Shown here: positions 14,271 through 23,650 of the stretch, piece after piece | Position numbering within the stretch: position 1 is the stretch's first letter | Layout of the letters: each line of letters begins with the position of its first letter | Assembly: GCF_001277215.2 (NCBI RefSeq) | Contig: NZ_CP013940.1 | Location: 3,286,001-3,350,000, forward strand | DNA length: 64,000 nucleotides | DNA from: Cronobacter malonaticus LMG 23826 | Lineage (GTDB): Bacteria > Pseudomonadota > Gammaproteobacteria > Enterobacterales > Enterobacteriaceae | Direction of reading: 5' to 3' | Notes under the pieces: model-generated | Database searches by the model: none | Told to the model about the DNA's origin: nothing | What the model saw: only the letters and a program-made list of their open reading frames with translations | Position numbers and translations under genes: made by a program

Positions 14271-14341
14271 CATCTGAGGGTGGCGCGATGGGATCTTTTC
14301 ATTAATTATCTAAAGGTTAATATTTCCCCAGGGGGATCGCT

Positions 14342-14731
14342 ATGTACGACAACCTTAAGAGTCTTGGCATAACCAATCCTGATGAAATCGACCGTTACAG
14401 TCTGCGCCAGGAAGCGAACAACGATATCCTGAAGATCTACTTCCATAAGGATAAGGGCGAGTTCTTCGCCAAGAGCGTGAAGTTTAAATACCCACGCCAG
14501 CGCAAAACCGTGGTCGCCGACGGCGTCGGTCAGGGTTACAAAGAAGTGCAGGAGATCAGCCCTAACCTGCGCTACGTAATAGACGAGCTGGATCAACTCT
14601 GCCAGCGCGACCGCACCGAAGTGGATCTGAAACGCAAAATCCTCGACGATCTGCGCCATCTGGAAAGCGTCGTGGCGAACAAGATCTCCGAGATCGAATC
14701 CGACCTCGAAAAGCTCACCCGCAATAAATAA
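14342..14731 (+). CDS. yaeH: YaeH, DUF3461 family protein
   Basis: Small cytosolic protein of unknown function found widely in enterics; 129 residues against 128 in E. coli. It is highly charged with no signal peptide. The N-terminal part has the conserved [10 protein letters not shown] start, the middle holds a basic KFKYPRQRK stretch, and the last third is predicted coiled helix rich in D, E, L and K. In E. coli cdaR lies between this gene and degP and yaeI between it and dapD; neither is present here. Confidence 0.9.
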   Translation: MYDNLKSLGITNPDEIDRYSLRQEANNDILKIYFHKDKGEFFAKSVKFKYPRQRKTVVADGVGQGYKEVQEISPNLRYVIDELDQLCQRDRTEVDLKRKILDDLRHLESVVANKISEIESDLEKLTRNK

Positions 14732-14770
14732 ACGTCGTCCGCGCGTTTTCGCGCCGGGCATCAGACGTAA

Positions 14771-14794
14771 AAAAGGCCGCAATCGCGGCCTTTT
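14771..14794. terminator. Bidirectional terminator between yaeH and degP
   Basis: Stem GGCCGC/GCGGCC with an AATC loop, flanked by A and T runs, midway between the convergent ends of yaeH and degP. Confidence 0.85.
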
Positions 14795-14810
14795 GTTTTA
14801 AGAGACTCTG

Positions 14811-16238
14811 TTACTGCATCAGCAGATAGATAGAGCTGTCGCCACGCTGAATGTTCAGCGCCAGCACCGACGGCTTGCTGTCGAGGATTTTGCGCAGTTC
14901 AGCGATATTGCTCACCGGCTGCTGATTCGCGCCGACGATAACATCGCCTTTCTTCAGGCCGATACGCGCCGCAGGCGAGCCCGCTTTCACGCTGTTCACC
15001 ATCACGCCTTTATCCTTACCGGCGCGGTTGCTCATCTCCGCCCCTTCGATACCGCTGAAGATGGAAGAGGAATCTACCTGCGTCTGGCTGCTCTGCTGCA
15101 GCACCAGATCGACATTCACCGGTTTACCGTCGCGCAGCAGGCCGAGCGTCAGTTTCGTGCCGACCGGCATGGTGCCGACCTGCGCGCGCAGCGCCGCGAA
15201 GCTGCTAATCGGTTTGCCGTTCAGCGACACAATCACGTCGCCCGCTTTCACGCCCGCTTTGGCGGCGGAAGAGTTCGCCAGCACCTGACTTACGAACGCG
15301 CCGCGCTGGGCGTCCACTTTCATCGCTTTGGCGAGTTCAGAGTTCAGCTCAGTACCCATGATGCCGAGCTCGCCGCGTTTCACCTGGCCATACTCGACCA
15401 TCTGCGACGTCAGGCTTTTCACCATGTTGCTCGGAATAGCAAAGCCGATACCGATGTTGCCGCCGTCCGGCGCCAGAATCGCGGTGTTAATCCCGATAAG
15501 CTCGCCGTTCAGGTTCACCAGCGCGCCGCCGGAGTTACCGCGGTTAATCGCCGCATCGGTCTGGATAAAGTTCTCGTAGTTTTCCGCGTTCAGGCCGCTG
15601 CGGCCCAGCGCCGAGACGATACCGGAGGTTACCGTTTCACCAAGGCCGAACGGGTTGCCGATGGCCACAGCGTAATCGCCGACGCGCAGGCTGTCGGAGT
15701 CGGCAAGTTTAATCGCCGTCAGGTTTTTCGGATCCTGAATCTGGATAAGCGCGATGTCGGAGCGCGGATCTTTACCCACGATTTTCGCGTCCAGCTTACG
15801 TCCGTCGCTCAGCTGCACTTTAATGGTGGTGGCGTTATCCACCACGTGGTTGTTGGTGACCACATAACCTTTGGCGGCATCGATAATCACGCCGGAGCCA
15901 AGCGCCATAAATTTCTGCTGCTGGCCGCCGCCGTCAGCGCCGCCAGGGCCGCCCTGACAGAAAGGTGAACTCTGGAACGGGGAACCATCCTGGCAGAACG
16001 GCGAATCATCGCCAAAGAACTGCTGGAAGTTGCGCGGCATACGCGGCGTATTCACCGTGGTGCTGCCTTCAACGTTAATGCTGACGACAGAAGGCATGAC
16101 TTTTTCCAGCATCGGCGCCAGGCTCGGCATCGCCTGCGACGTCACGGCGGACGCGGTTTCAGCGGCGAAGGAAGCCGGGCTTAATGCCAGCCCCAGGCTC
16201 AGGGCCAGCGCACTCATTGCTAACGTGGTTTTTTTCAT
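14811..16238 (-). CDS. degP: DegP, periplasmic serine protease and chaperone
   Basis: HtrA-family protease that degrades or holds misfolded envelope proteins. I start at ATG 16238 (MKKTTLAMSALAL), giving 475 residues; E. coli has 474. The signal peptide is cleaved after ASFAA (26). In mature numbering the catalytic triad is H105, D135 and S210 (GNSGG), exactly as in E. coli. The LA loop has the regulatory cysteines near 56 and 68. Two PDZ domains follow. A sigma-E promoter lies upstream, tying it to the rseP branch of the same stress response. Confidence 0.98.
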   Translation of the reverse strand: MKKTTLAMSALALSLGLALSPASFAAETASAVTSQAMPSLAPMLEKVMPSVVSINVEGSTTVNTPRMPRNFQQFFGDDSPFCQDGSPFQSSPFCQGGPGGADGGGQQQKFMALGSGVIIDAAKGYVVTNNHVVDNATTIKVQLSDGRKLDAKIVGKDPRSDIALIQIQDPKNLTAIKLADSDSLRVGDYAVAIGNPFGLGETVTSGIVSALGRSGLNAENYENFIQTDAAINRGNSGGALVNLNGELIGINTAILAPDGGNIGIGFAIPSNMVKSLTSQMVEYGQVKRGELGIMGTELNSELAKAMKVDAQRGAFVSQVLANSSAAKAGVKAGDVIVSLNGKPISSFAALRAQVGTMPVGTKLTLGLLRDGKPVNVDLVLQQSSQTQVDSSSIFSGIEGAEMSNRAGKDKGVMVNSVKAGSPAARIGLKKGDVIVGANQQPVSNIAELRKILDSKPSVLALNIQRGDSSIYLLMQ

Positions 16239-16291
16239 CGATTCATTCTCAACTAACAAGTAACGCAAATAAATTGCTGTGAAGGTGTCTG

Positions 16292-16319
16292 TCAGAGTCG
16301 ATTTATAGCGCGAAGTTCC
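16292..16319 (-). promoter_or_regulatory. Sigma-E promoter of degP
   Basis: On the minus strand GGAACTT is followed after 16 bases by TCTGA, the sigma-E -35 and -10 elements at canonical spacing, with a CTATAAA stretch in the spacer as in the E. coli degP promoter. It lies 54 bases upstream of the degP start. Confidence 0.88.
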
Positions 16320-16378
16320 GTCGTTAATTTTCTGAAAAAAGTAAAAATTTATTGTCCGTCTTTACAAAACGAAGCGGC

Positions 16379-17893
16379 TTATTCTACCGCCATCAGTTTG
16401 CGATATTCATCCCAGGCGTAGAGATCGGTCATACCACTGATATAGTCCTGGATAAGCCGGCAACGATAATAATATTCCCAAACCGGGAAATCCGCCGCCT
16501 GCGGATGCAGATGGCTCACAGCCTCGATATAAGCCAGCCGGTGCCGGGAAGAGAGTTTATGATAAAGGCGCGATTCAATCGGCAGCGACCGTACGCTCTC
16601 TTTTTCCACCAGCTCGCGAAATTGCGCCAGCGTCAGCGAGAGCAACGGGCGATAAATATCCAGCAGCCCGCTAATGACCCGGTAGCCCTGCAACTCCAGT
16701 TGCTCGACGTCAGGGTGGTTAAATACATGACGCACCGCGACATTTTTATACAGTTCAAGCAGTCGGCTGTACGGGCTGTCATCTTCGAGCAGCGCGTGAT
16801 TAAACGAGCCGTTAAAGACGTCCGGCAAATTATCAATAAAACGCTGCGCGGCGTAAGGCGCCAGCCGATTTAATGTATTCACGCGCAGATACATAAAAAA
16901 CTGATCTTCCGCGCTGTGGTGTAATTGATTAGTTCCCGATTTATCCCAGGCGTTTTGCACGACCAGATTAAAGAGATCGCCCGGCGCATGTTCGCCCCAG
17001 GCGTCATAGAGATGCTGATATAACTGCTCGACGCTGAAAATACGTTTTTCCACCGCGTCTTCGAGATCCGCCACGCAATAAGAAATATCGTCCGCCGCCT
17101 CCATAATCCAGGCGAGCGGGAAACGACTGTAAGTGTCTAATTGCAGTTCTTTACGCAACCGCGAAATATATTGATCTTCGGAGAGATAAAACCCCGGCTT
17201 TTTCATCAGATAGCTGTGGGTTTCCGGCACCGGGCCGTGGTGCCAGGCCGGGCGCGTATATTTGAGAATACCACCAACCTGCGCCCAGGTAAGATTCATG
17301 CGCAGCAGCGTATGCACCAGTCGAATACCCTGCGCGTTACCCTCGAAATGACACAGATCGCGCCGCACGTTGCCGCGCAGCGCGTTAAGGGCTTCTTCGC
17401 CCTCCTGGAGGCGCAGCGTCTGCACCGTGCAGCGGTCCTGGCTTACGGGGAGGTTTTCGGCATCCGCCGGAAAGAGCCGCTGGCTGAACCAGTCGTTAAT
17501 CGCCGCTTCGCCGAAGTGACCGAACGGCGGATTGCCGATGTCATGCATCAGGCATGACATCTCAACAATGCTCTCAAACGGCCCGGTCAGCTCCGCCAGG
17601 CCATACGCCTCAAGCAGCCCCTGCTCTTTCAGGCGGCTCAACACTTCTTTGGCGATATAGCGCCCCACCTGTTGCACTTCCAGAGAGTGCGTAAGGCGCG
17701 TGCGCACCGCGGCGTTGCGCTCAAGGGGAAAAACCTGGGTTTTCTGTTGCAGGCGGCGGATCGCGGGCGAGTTGATAATGCGGCCGCGATCGCTTTCAAA
17801 GATGCGCAGGATCTCGTGTTCACTCTTCACGCCCTGCGGCGAGCGATACCGGCGATGCCAGTTGATTTTGTTTCGGAAATCGATTTTCTCCAT
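16379..17893 (-). CDS. dgt: Dgt, deoxyguanosine triphosphate triphosphohydrolase
   Basis: Hydrolyses dGTP to deoxyguanosine and tripolyphosphate; controls dGTP pools and can limit phage DNA synthesis. The 504 residues match E. coli (505). The HD metal site is visible: H in [16 protein letters not shown] in [14 protein letters not shown], and a distal Asp in EAADDISYC. Divergent from mtnN across about 90 bases. GC content in its 3' half is slightly below its neighbours, but the protein is intact. Confidence 0.96.
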   Translation of the reverse strand: MEKIDFRNKINWHRRYRSPQGVKSEHEILRIFESDRGRIINSPAIRRLQQKTQVFPLERNAAVRTRLTHSLEVQQVGRYIAKEVLSRLKEQGLLEAYGLAELTGPFESIVEMSCLMHDIGNPPFGHFGEAAINDWFSQRLFPADAENLPVSQDRCTVQTLRLQEGEEALNALRGNVRRDLCHFEGNAQGIRLVHTLLRMNLTWAQVGGILKYTRPAWHHGPVPETHSYLMKKPGFYLSEDQYISRLRKELQLDTYSRFPLAWIMEAADDISYCVADLEDAVEKRIFSVEQLYQHLYDAWGEHAPGDLFNLVVQNAWDKSGTNQLHHSAEDQFFMYLRVNTLNRLAPYAAQRFIDNLPDVFNGSFNHALLEDDSPYSRLLELYKNVAVRHVFNHPDVEQLELQGYRVISGLLDIYRPLLSLTLAQFRELVEKESVRSLPIESRLYHKLSSRHRLAYIEAVSHLHPQAADFPVWEYYYRCRLIQDYISGMTDLYAWDEYRKLMAVE

Positions 17894-17985
17894 CCGCCCT
17901 CCCGGTCTGCGCGCACGCGAATTAAATCCTTGCTGTCTGCCATGATAGACTATGCCTCTGAATCCATCATTTAGCGAGTATCTCT

Positions 17986-18684
17986 ATGAAAGCAGGCATT
18001 ATTGGCGCAATGGAAGAAGAAGTGACGCTGCTGCGTGACAAAATCGACAACCGCCAGACCCTGAATATCGCCGGCTGCGAAATTTACACCGGCACCCTCA
18101 ACGGCGTGGAAGTGGCGCTGCTGAAATCGGGCATCGGTAAAGTTTCCGCCGCGATGGGCGCGACGCTGCTGCTGGAGCACTGCAAACCTGACGTGATTAT
18201 CAATACCGGCTCGGCGGGCGGTCTCGCGCCCTCGCTGAAAGTGGGGGATATCGTGGTCTCCGACGAAGTGCGCTACCACGATGCCGACGTCACCGCGTTC
18301 GGCTACGAATATGGCCAGATGGCGGGCTGCCCGGCGGCGTTCAAGGCCGATGACAAACTGATCGCGGCGGCACAGGAAACCATCGAACAGCTCAACCTGC
18401 ACGCGGTGCGCGGGCTGGTGGTGAGCGGCGACGCCTTTATCAACGGCTCCGTCAACCTTGCTAAAATCCGCCACAACTTCCCGCAGGCGATTGCCGTTGA
18501 GATGGAAGCGACCGCCATTGGCCACGTCTGCCATAACTTCGGCGTGCCGTTTGTCGTCGTGCGCGCTATCTCTGACGTTGCCGATCAGCAGTCGCACCTG
18601 AGCTTTGAAGAGTTCCTGGCGGTGGCGGCGAAGCAGTCGAGCCTGATGGTCGAGACGCTGCTCACGAGCCTGAACCGTGGCTAA
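17986..18684 (+). CDS. mtnN: MtnN, 5'-methylthioadenosine/S-adenosylhomocysteine nucleosidase
   Basis: Cleaves MTA, SAH and 5'-deoxyadenosine to adenine plus the sugar, recycling by-products of polyamine synthesis, methylation and quorum-signal (AI-2) production. The 232 residues match E. coli Pfs. The catalytic acid E12 lies in GAMEEEV and the catalytic D197 in the AISDVAD motif. It heads mtnN-btuF-yadS; btuF begins 8 bases inside its end. The MTA it removes is made by SpeE, also in this window. Confidence 0.97.
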   Translation: MKAGIIGAMEEEVTLLRDKIDNRQTLNIAGCEIYTGTLNGVEVALLKSGIGKVSAAMGATLLLEHCKPDVIINTGSAGGLAPSLKVGDIVVSDEVRYHDADVTAFGYEYGQMAGCPAAFKADDKLIAAAQETIEQLNLHAVRGLVVSGDAFINGSVNLAKIRHNFPQAIAVEMEATAIGHVCHNFGVPFVVVRAISDVADQQSHLSFEEFLAVAAKQSSLMVETLLTSLNRG

Positions 18685-19477
18685 ACGCTGGCTTAACAGG
18701 GCGCTTGTCGCCCTGTTGGTTCTCCCGGCGTGGCTTTTTGCCGCGCCGCGGGTCATTACCCTCTCTCCCGCCAATACCGAACTCGCCTTTGCCGCCGGGA
18801 TCACGCCCGTCGCGGTCAGCGCTTACTCTGACTACCCCGACGCCGCGCGTCAGCTCGAACAGGTGGCGAACTGGCAGGGGATGAACGTGGAGCTTATCGC
18901 GGCGCTTAAACCCGATCTGCTGGTCGCCTGGCGCGGCGGCAACCCGGAGCGGCAGATAAACCAGCTCAAATCGCTCGGCATTCACGTACTCTGGCTCGAT
19001 CCGCAAAATATCGCGCAGGTGGCCGACGCGCTGCGCGCGCTCGCGCCTTACAGCCCGACGCCGGAAAAGGCGCAGGCCGCGGCGCGCGAGCTGGAACAGC
19101 GCTGGCAAGCGCTTACGGCGCGATATAAAAGCCAGCCGAAAAAGCGCGTGTTTTTGCAGTTCGGCATGCGCCCGCTTTTTACCACCAGCAAAGCCTCTAT
19201 CCAGAATGAAATCGTCGCGGCGTGCGGCGGCGAGAATATTTTCGCCGACAGCCCCGTTCCCTGGCCGCAGGTGAGCCGCGAACAGGTGCTGGCGCGCCAT
19301 CCCGAGGCCGTTGTCGTCACCGGCGGCGAGAAGTCCATCGCCGCCACGCGGCAGTTCTGGCAGCCTCTGCAAAATGTTCCTGTCATAAGCATTAACGATG
19401 ACTGGTTTGAGCGCGCCGGCCCGCGTATTATCCTCGCCGCGAATCAGCTCTGTCAGGCGCTGGCAGAGGTAAAATAA
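18677..19477 (+). CDS. btuF: BtuF, periplasmic vitamin B12-binding protein
   Basis: Delivers cobalamin to the BtuCD ABC importer. It starts with GTG at 18677, overlapping the end of mtnN by 8 bases, so translation is likely coupled. An N-terminal signal peptide (about 22 residues, hydrophobic [11 protein letters not shown]) is followed by the helical-backbone binding-protein fold: [12 protein letters not shown] and the [17 protein letters not shown] segment. 266 residues is normal. BtuCD is not in this window; the unlinked btuF location is the same as in E. coli. Confidence 0.96.
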   Translation: MAKRWLNRALVALLVLPAWLFAAPRVITLSPANTELAFAAGITPVAVSAYSDYPDAARQLEQVANWQGMNVELIAALKPDLLVAWRGGNPERQINQLKSLGIHVLWLDPQNIAQVADALRALAPYSPTPEKAQAAARELEQRWQALTARYKSQPKKRVFLQFGMRPLFTTSKASIQNEIVAACGGENIFADSPVPWPQVSREQVLARHPEAVVVTGGEKSIAATRQFWQPLQNVPVISINDDWFERAGPRIILAANQLCQALAEVK

Positions 19478-19493
19478 CGAGTCGAGGAACATC

Positions 19494-20114
19494 ATGCTGG
19501 TTTACTGGCTGGATATTATTGGCACCGCGGTGTTTGCCATCTCCGGCGTTTTGCTGGCGGGCAAACTGCGTATGGATCCTTTCGGCGTACTGGTGCTCGG
19601 CGTCGTCACCGCAGTGGGTGGCGGCACGATCCGCGATATGGCGCTCGATCATGGCCCGGTGTTCTGGGTGAAAGATCCCACCGATCTGGTGGTGGCGATG
19701 GTGACGTGTCTGCTGACGATTGCGCTGGTGCGCCAGCCGCGTCGCCTGCCGAAGTGGGTGCTACCGGTGCTGGACGCGGTAGGCCTCGCGGTGTTTGTCG
19801 GCATAGGGGTCAATAAAGCGTTTATGGCCGGCACCGGGCCGCTGGTGGCGATTTGCATGGGCGTGGTGACGGGCGTTGGCGGCGGTATTATTCGCGACGT
19901 GCTGGCGCGCGAAATCCCGATGATCCTGCGAACCGAAATCTACGCCACCGCGTGCATCGTGGGCGGTATCGTCCACGCGACGGCGTTTTATACTTTTGCC
20001 GTGCCGCTGGAGCAGGCGAGCATGATGGGCATGGTGGTAACGCTTGCGATCCGTCTTGCGGCGATCCGCTGGCACCTGAAGCTCCCCACCTTCGCGCTTG
20101 ACGAAAAAGCGTAA
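19494..20114 (+). CDS. yadS: YadS, TRIC-family (UPF0126) membrane protein
   Basis: Integral inner-membrane protein of 206 residues with about seven hydrophobic segments and an internal duplication. The two repeats each carry the family glycine motif: GGGTIRD near 42-48 and GGGIIRD near 128-134. Family members are trimeric cation channels in structural work, and glycine transport has been proposed for some; the physiological substrate here is unknown. It follows btuF by 16 bases and ends at a terminator. Confidence 0.88.
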   Translation: MLVYWLDIIGTAVFAISGVLLAGKLRMDPFGVLVLGVVTAVGGGTIRDMALDHGPVFWVKDPTDLVVAMVTCLLTIALVRQPRRLPKWVLPVLDAVGLAVFVGIGVNKAFMAGTGPLVAICMGVVTGVGGGIIRDVLAREIPMILRTEIYATACIVGGIVHATAFYTFAVPLEQASMMGMVVTLAIRLAAIRWHLKLPTFALDEKA

Positions 20115-20118
20115 GCCA

Positions 20119-20152
20119 TAAAAAAAGCCGTGTCGCAAAACACGGCTTTTTT
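20119..20152. terminator. Bidirectional terminator between yadS and erpA
   Basis: An 8-bp stem AGCCGTGT/ACACGGCT with a CGCAAA loop, A7 before and T6 after, between the convergent yadS and erpA genes. Confidence 0.88.
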
Positions 20153-20167
20153 ATTTCAGCACGGCAA

Positions 20168-20512
20168 TCAGATGCTGAAGGAAGAACCACACCCGCAGGT
20201 GCTGGTGGCGTTCGGGTTATTCACCACAAAGCGCGAGCCTTCAAGGCCTTCGGTGTAATCCACCGCGCCGCCCACCAGGTATTGCAGGCTCATCGGGTCT
20301 ACGACCAGCGACACGCCCTGCTTCTCGATAGTCATATCGCCATCGTTAATCTGGTCATCAAAGGTAAAACCATACTGGAAGCCGCTGCACCCACCACCGG
20401 TGATGTAGACGCGCAGCTTGAGATTCGGGTTGTCCTCGTCTGCGATCAGGCTTTTTACTTTATTGGCGGCTGCGTCGGTAAACTGCAGCGGCAGCGCTAC
20501 GTCATCACTCAT
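20168..20512 (-). CDS. erpA: ErpA, A-type iron-sulfur cluster carrier
   Basis: Carries [4Fe-4S] clusters to apo-enzymes such as IspG/IspH of the MEP pathway. I start at ATG 20512 ([11 protein letters not shown]), giving 114 residues as in E. coli; a longer frame to 20545 lacks conservation. The three cluster ligands are present: C42 in GGGCSGF, and C106 and C108 in the C-terminal [10 protein letters not shown] ribosome site (GGGAG) lies upstream. Confidence 0.97.
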   Translation of the reverse strand: MSDDVALPLQFTDAAANKVKSLIADEDNPNLKLRVYITGGGCSGFQYGFTFDDQINDGDMTIEKQGVSLVVDPMSLQYLVGGAVDYTEGLEGSRFVVNNPNATSTCGCGSSFSI

Positions 20513-20593
20513 TTTTTGCTCCCGTTGAAACCAGCAATCGGGCAAAGAATAACCCGATCTTTAGGGCCATTATCTATTACCCTGGTAAATCGT

Positions 20594-21997
20594 TCAAGTA
20601 TTCCGCCCGACGGTCTGCGCCTGTCGTTCCGCCTCCTGTTTCGCAAGCGTTCGCGCGAGGATAGTGGAATAGAGCGGCTTGCCGCCGAGGAACTGGGCGA
20701 GCAGTGTCGCGCCGAGACAGGTAATAATCATTGGCAAAATGAGCTGGTAATTATCGGTCATCTCCAGCACCAGCACGATGCCGGTAATCGGCGCCCTGAC
20801 CGAGGCGGCAAGCAGCGCGCCCATGCCCGCAATGGCGAACGTACCCGCCTGTAAGTGCCACTGCGGGAACCAGGCGGCGCAGGCCATGCCGAACGCGCTG
20901 CCAAGCAGCGTGCCGAGCGCCAGCATCGGGGCGAAAATCCCGCCCGGCGCGCCGGAGGAGAAACAGAACACCGTCGTTACTACGCGCGCGATAAAAATAA
21001 ACAGCAGCATCCCGACGGTAAAATTACCCGCCGCCGCGATAGGGATTAAACCAAACCCGCCGCCTGCCGCCGCAGGCTCCCACAATGCAAGCAGACCACA
21101 CGCGCCGCCAATCGCGCCGCCGAGCAGCACCCAGCGGGTAGTATTGCCGCCGTGAATACGCGCGAACACATCCTGCATCCCGAGCACCAGACGGTTAAAC
21201 AGCGGCCCCACGGCACCGAAAATAATCCCCAGCAGCAGATAGAGCCAGAGCGTATAAACTGGCGCGTCGGTCAATTGCCCGACTTCGATTACCGATTTTT
21301 CGCCATTAAAGATGCGAAAGACGATGGTCGACATAATGACCCCGGTAAACACGGCTTTAATGGAAATCAGGTTGTAGTGAAACTGCGTGCGCATCTCTTC
21401 AATAATGAACAGAATGCCCGCGAGCGGCGCGTTAAAAGCCGCCGCCAGGCCTGCTGCCGCCCCTGTCGCCAGCAACGTATGGCGCGCCTCGGCATCCGGG
21501 CGATGAAAAATATCCAGCACCATGCGCCCGATATTGCCGCCCATCTGCACCATCGGGCCTTCGCGGCCGAGCACCATGCCTGCGCCAAGCGTGCCCATCC
21601 CGCCGAAAAACTTCACCGGCAGCACGCGCCACCAGCGCACCGGGCGTAACTCCTCCAGCGCGCCTTCGATTTCAGGAATACCCGATCCGCCCGCCTCCGG
21701 CGCGAAGCGGCGCACCAGAAAATAGCCCACCATCGCCAGCAGCGCGGAAAACAAAAACGCCAGCGGCCAGACGAGCCACGGGTTGTACGCCACCTGCGCC
21801 AGGCCTTCAATGCGATGCGCCGTCACCCAGGCGACCGCTTTTTCAAATGCCACGCCCGCAAGCCCCGCCAGCACGCCAGTGAGAGACGCCAGCAGCAAAA
21901 TCGTCAGCGGCGTTTTGTCACGCGACAGTAACTGGCGGATAACCGCGGCGCGTCGAAATCCTCTGACGCGGCGGGTGGGTATCGTCTGCGACTTCAT
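20594..21997 (-). CDS. clcA: ClcA, H+/Cl- exchange transporter
   Basis: Inner-membrane 2Cl-/1H+ antiporter used in extreme acid resistance. I choose ATG 21997 ([10 protein letters not shown]), which has a GGAG ribosome site 8 bases upstream and gives 467 residues; E. coli has 473. Selectivity filter GSGIP is at 104-108, the gating glutamate E146 in GREGP, and the internal proton glutamate E201 in FIIEEM, equivalent to E148 and E203. A frame open to 22060 gives a longer, basic N-terminus that I consider untranslated. Divergent from hemL. Confidence 0.95.
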   Translation of the reverse strand: MKSQTIPTRRVRGFRRAAVIRQLLSRDKTPLTILLLASLTGVLAGLAGVAFEKAVAWVTAHRIEGLAQVAYNPWLVWPLAFLFSALLAMVGYFLVRRFAPEAGGSGIPEIEGALEELRPVRWWRVLPVKFFGGMGTLGAGMVLGREGPMVQMGGNIGRMVLDIFHRPDAEARHTLLATGAAAGLAAAFNAPLAGILFIIEEMRTQFHYNLISIKAVFTGVIMSTIVFRIFNGEKSVIEVGQLTDAPVYTLWLYLLLGIIFGAVGPLFNRLVLGMQDVFARIHGGNTTRWVLLGGAIGGACGLLALWEPAAAGGGFGLIPIAAAGNFTVGMLLFIFIARVVTTVFCFSSGAPGGIFAPMLALGTLLGSAFGMACAAWFPQWHLQAGTFAIAGMGALLAASVRAPITGIVLVLEMTDNYQLILPMIITCLGATLLAQFLGGKPLYSTILARTLAKQEAERQAQTVGRNT

Positions 21998-22169
21998 ACG
22001 AACAGTTCTCCGGGATGCATTCAGGCTGCGCATTGTACGCCGTGCGGCGGCGTCATTCAAAAAAGCCCTGCCCGCTGTCGGGATTTAATCGGGCAAAACT
22101 TTCATAACCCCGAAGGGATGACTTAGAATAACCCGTTATCCCTCTTTTCCCCGAATCAGGAGCCGATTC

Positions 22170-23450
22170 ATGAGTAAGTCTGAAAACCTCTTTGCCGCCG
22201 CCCGCGAACTTATCCCAGGCGGCGTGAACTCGCCGGTGCGCGCCTTTACCGGCGTAGGCGGCACGCCGCTCTTTATCGAACGGGCGGACGGGGCTTATCT
22301 CTATGATGCCGACGGCAAAGCCTATATCGACTACGTTGGCTCCTGGGGTCCGATGGTGCTCGGCCATAACCACCCGGCGATTCGCAACGCGGTGATTGAA
22401 GCGGCAGAGCGCGGCCTGAGCTTCGGCGCGCCGACGGAAATGGAAGTGAAAATGGCGCAGCTCGTCACCGAACTGGTGCCGACGATGGATATGGTGCGTA
22501 TGGTGAACTCCGGCACCGAAGCGACCATGAGCGCCATCCGTCTGGCGCGCGGTTTTACCCGTCGCGATAAAATCATCAAATTCGAAGGCTGCTACCACGG
22601 TCACGCGGATCATTTGCTGGTGAAAGCAGGCTCTGGCGCGCTGACGCTTGGCCAGCCGAACTCGCCAGGCGTACCGGCAGATTTCGCCAAACATACCCTG
22701 ACCTGCACCTATAACGATCTCGCCTCTGTGCGCGAAGCGTTTGAGCTTTACCCGCAGGATATCGCCTGCATCATCGTCGAGCCGGTGGCGGGCAACATGA
22801 ACTGCATTCCGCCGCAGCCCGATTTCCTGCCTGGCCTGCGCGCACTGTGCGACGAATTCGGCGCGCTGCTGATCATCGATGAAGTGATGACGGGTTTTCG
22901 CGTCGCGCTGGCGGGCGCGCAGGCGTACTACAACGTAGTGCCGGATCTGACCTGTCTTGGCAAAATCATCGGCGGCGGTATGCCGGTGGGCGCGTTCGGC
23001 GGGCGTCGCGAAGTGATGGAAGCGCTGGCGCCGACCGGTCCGGTCTACCAGGCGGGCACGCTCTCCGGTAACCCGATTGCGATGGCGGCGGGCTTTGCAT
23101 GTCTTAGCGAAGTGGCGCAGCCTGGCGTTCACAGCACCCTCGACGCGCTGACAACGCAGCTGGCGGACGGCCTGCTGGACGCCGCGCAGGAAGCCGGCGT
23201 ACCGCTGGTGGTGAACCACGTCGGCGGGATGTTCGGCTTCTTCTTTACCGATGCCGACAGCGTGACCTGCTATCAGGATGTGGTGAAATGCGATGTCGAG
23301 CGCTTTAAACGTTTCTTCCACCTGATGCTGGAAGAAGGCGTCTACTTCGCGCCGTCAGCGTTTGAAGCGGGCTTTATGTCCGTCGCGCACAGTGAAGAAG
23401 ATATCAACAACACCATCGACGCCGCGCGCCGGGTGTTCGCGAAGCTGTAA
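22170..23450 (+). CDS. hemL: HemL, glutamate-1-semialdehyde 2,1-aminomutase
   Basis: PLP enzyme that makes 5-aminolevulinate for haem, sirohaem and B12. The 426 residues equal E. coli. The Schiff-base lysine is K265 in [16 protein letters not shown], and the cofactor phosphate site and D-E-V motif ([10 protein letters not shown]) are intact. A CAGGAG ribosome site precedes the ATG. It is transcribed alone, toward a block of palindromic repeats. Confidence 0.97.
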   Translation: MSKSENLFAAARELIPGGVNSPVRAFTGVGGTPLFIERADGAYLYDADGKAYIDYVGSWGPMVLGHNHPAIRNAVIEAAERGLSFGAPTEMEVKMAQLVTELVPTMDMVRMVNSGTEATMSAIRLARGFTRRDKIIKFEGCYHGHADHLLVKAGSGALTLGQPNSPGVPADFAKHTLTCTYNDLASVREAFELYPQDIACIIVEPVAGNMNCIPPQPDFLPGLRALCDEFGALLIIDEVMTGFRVALAGAQAYYNVVPDLTCLGKIIGGGMPVGAFGGRREVMEALAPTGPVYQAGTLSGNPIAMAAGFACLSEVAQPGVHSTLDALTTQLADGLLDAAQEAGVPLVVNHVGGMFGFFFTDADSVTCYQDVVKCDVERFKRFFHLMLEEGVYFAPSAFEAGFMSVAHSEEDINNTIDAARRVFAKL

Positions 23451-23466
23451 TCGGGTGGGTTAACGT

Positions 23467-23496
23467 GGCGGGTGCGCATACGCTTACCCGCCCTAC
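23467..23496 (-). repeat. Palindromic repeat, copy 1 (inverted)
   Basis: Read on the minus strand it is a variant of the 29-base unit seen four more times: GTAGGG(T/C)GGGTAAGCG, then AGCGCACCC and a GCC/ACC end, here with GTATGCG in the middle. The outer arms GGGYGGG and CCCRCC can pair to form a hairpin. It lies just after hemL. Confidence 0.75.
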
Positions 23497-23521
23497 GATA
23501 CATTCAGAAAGGTGAGTCTAC

Positions 23522-23550
23522 GTAGGGTGGGTAAGCGCAGCGCACCCACC
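23522..23550 (+). repeat. Palindromic repeat, copy 2
   Basis: A 29-base unit beginning GTAGGGTGGGTAAGCG and ending CGCACCCACC; the outer GGTGGGT/ACCCACC arms are self-complementary and the centre is GCGCAGCGC. Direct orientation relative to copy 3, inverted relative to copy 1. Confidence 0.8.
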
Positions 23551-23583
23551 TCTCACCCACCTTCCACCAACCAAACGCCCCTC

Positions 23584-23612
23584 GTAGGGTGGGAAAGCGA
23601 AGCGCACCCACC
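23584..23612 (+). repeat. Palindromic repeat, copy 3
   Basis: Same unit as copy 2 with two centre changes (GGGAAAGCGAAGCGC), 33 bases after it. Together copies 1-3 fill the 200-base gap between hemL and the end of fhuB, where I see no gene. Confidence 0.8.
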
Positions 23613-23650
23613 GTTCACCCAGGCAACCCACCCTGATTTCCTGTCTCTGA

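Noticed and set aside
18677..18684. Overlap of mtnN and btuF as a sequencing error or fusion
   Set aside because: Both proteins have full family length; the overlap with a GTG start is a normal coupling arrangement.
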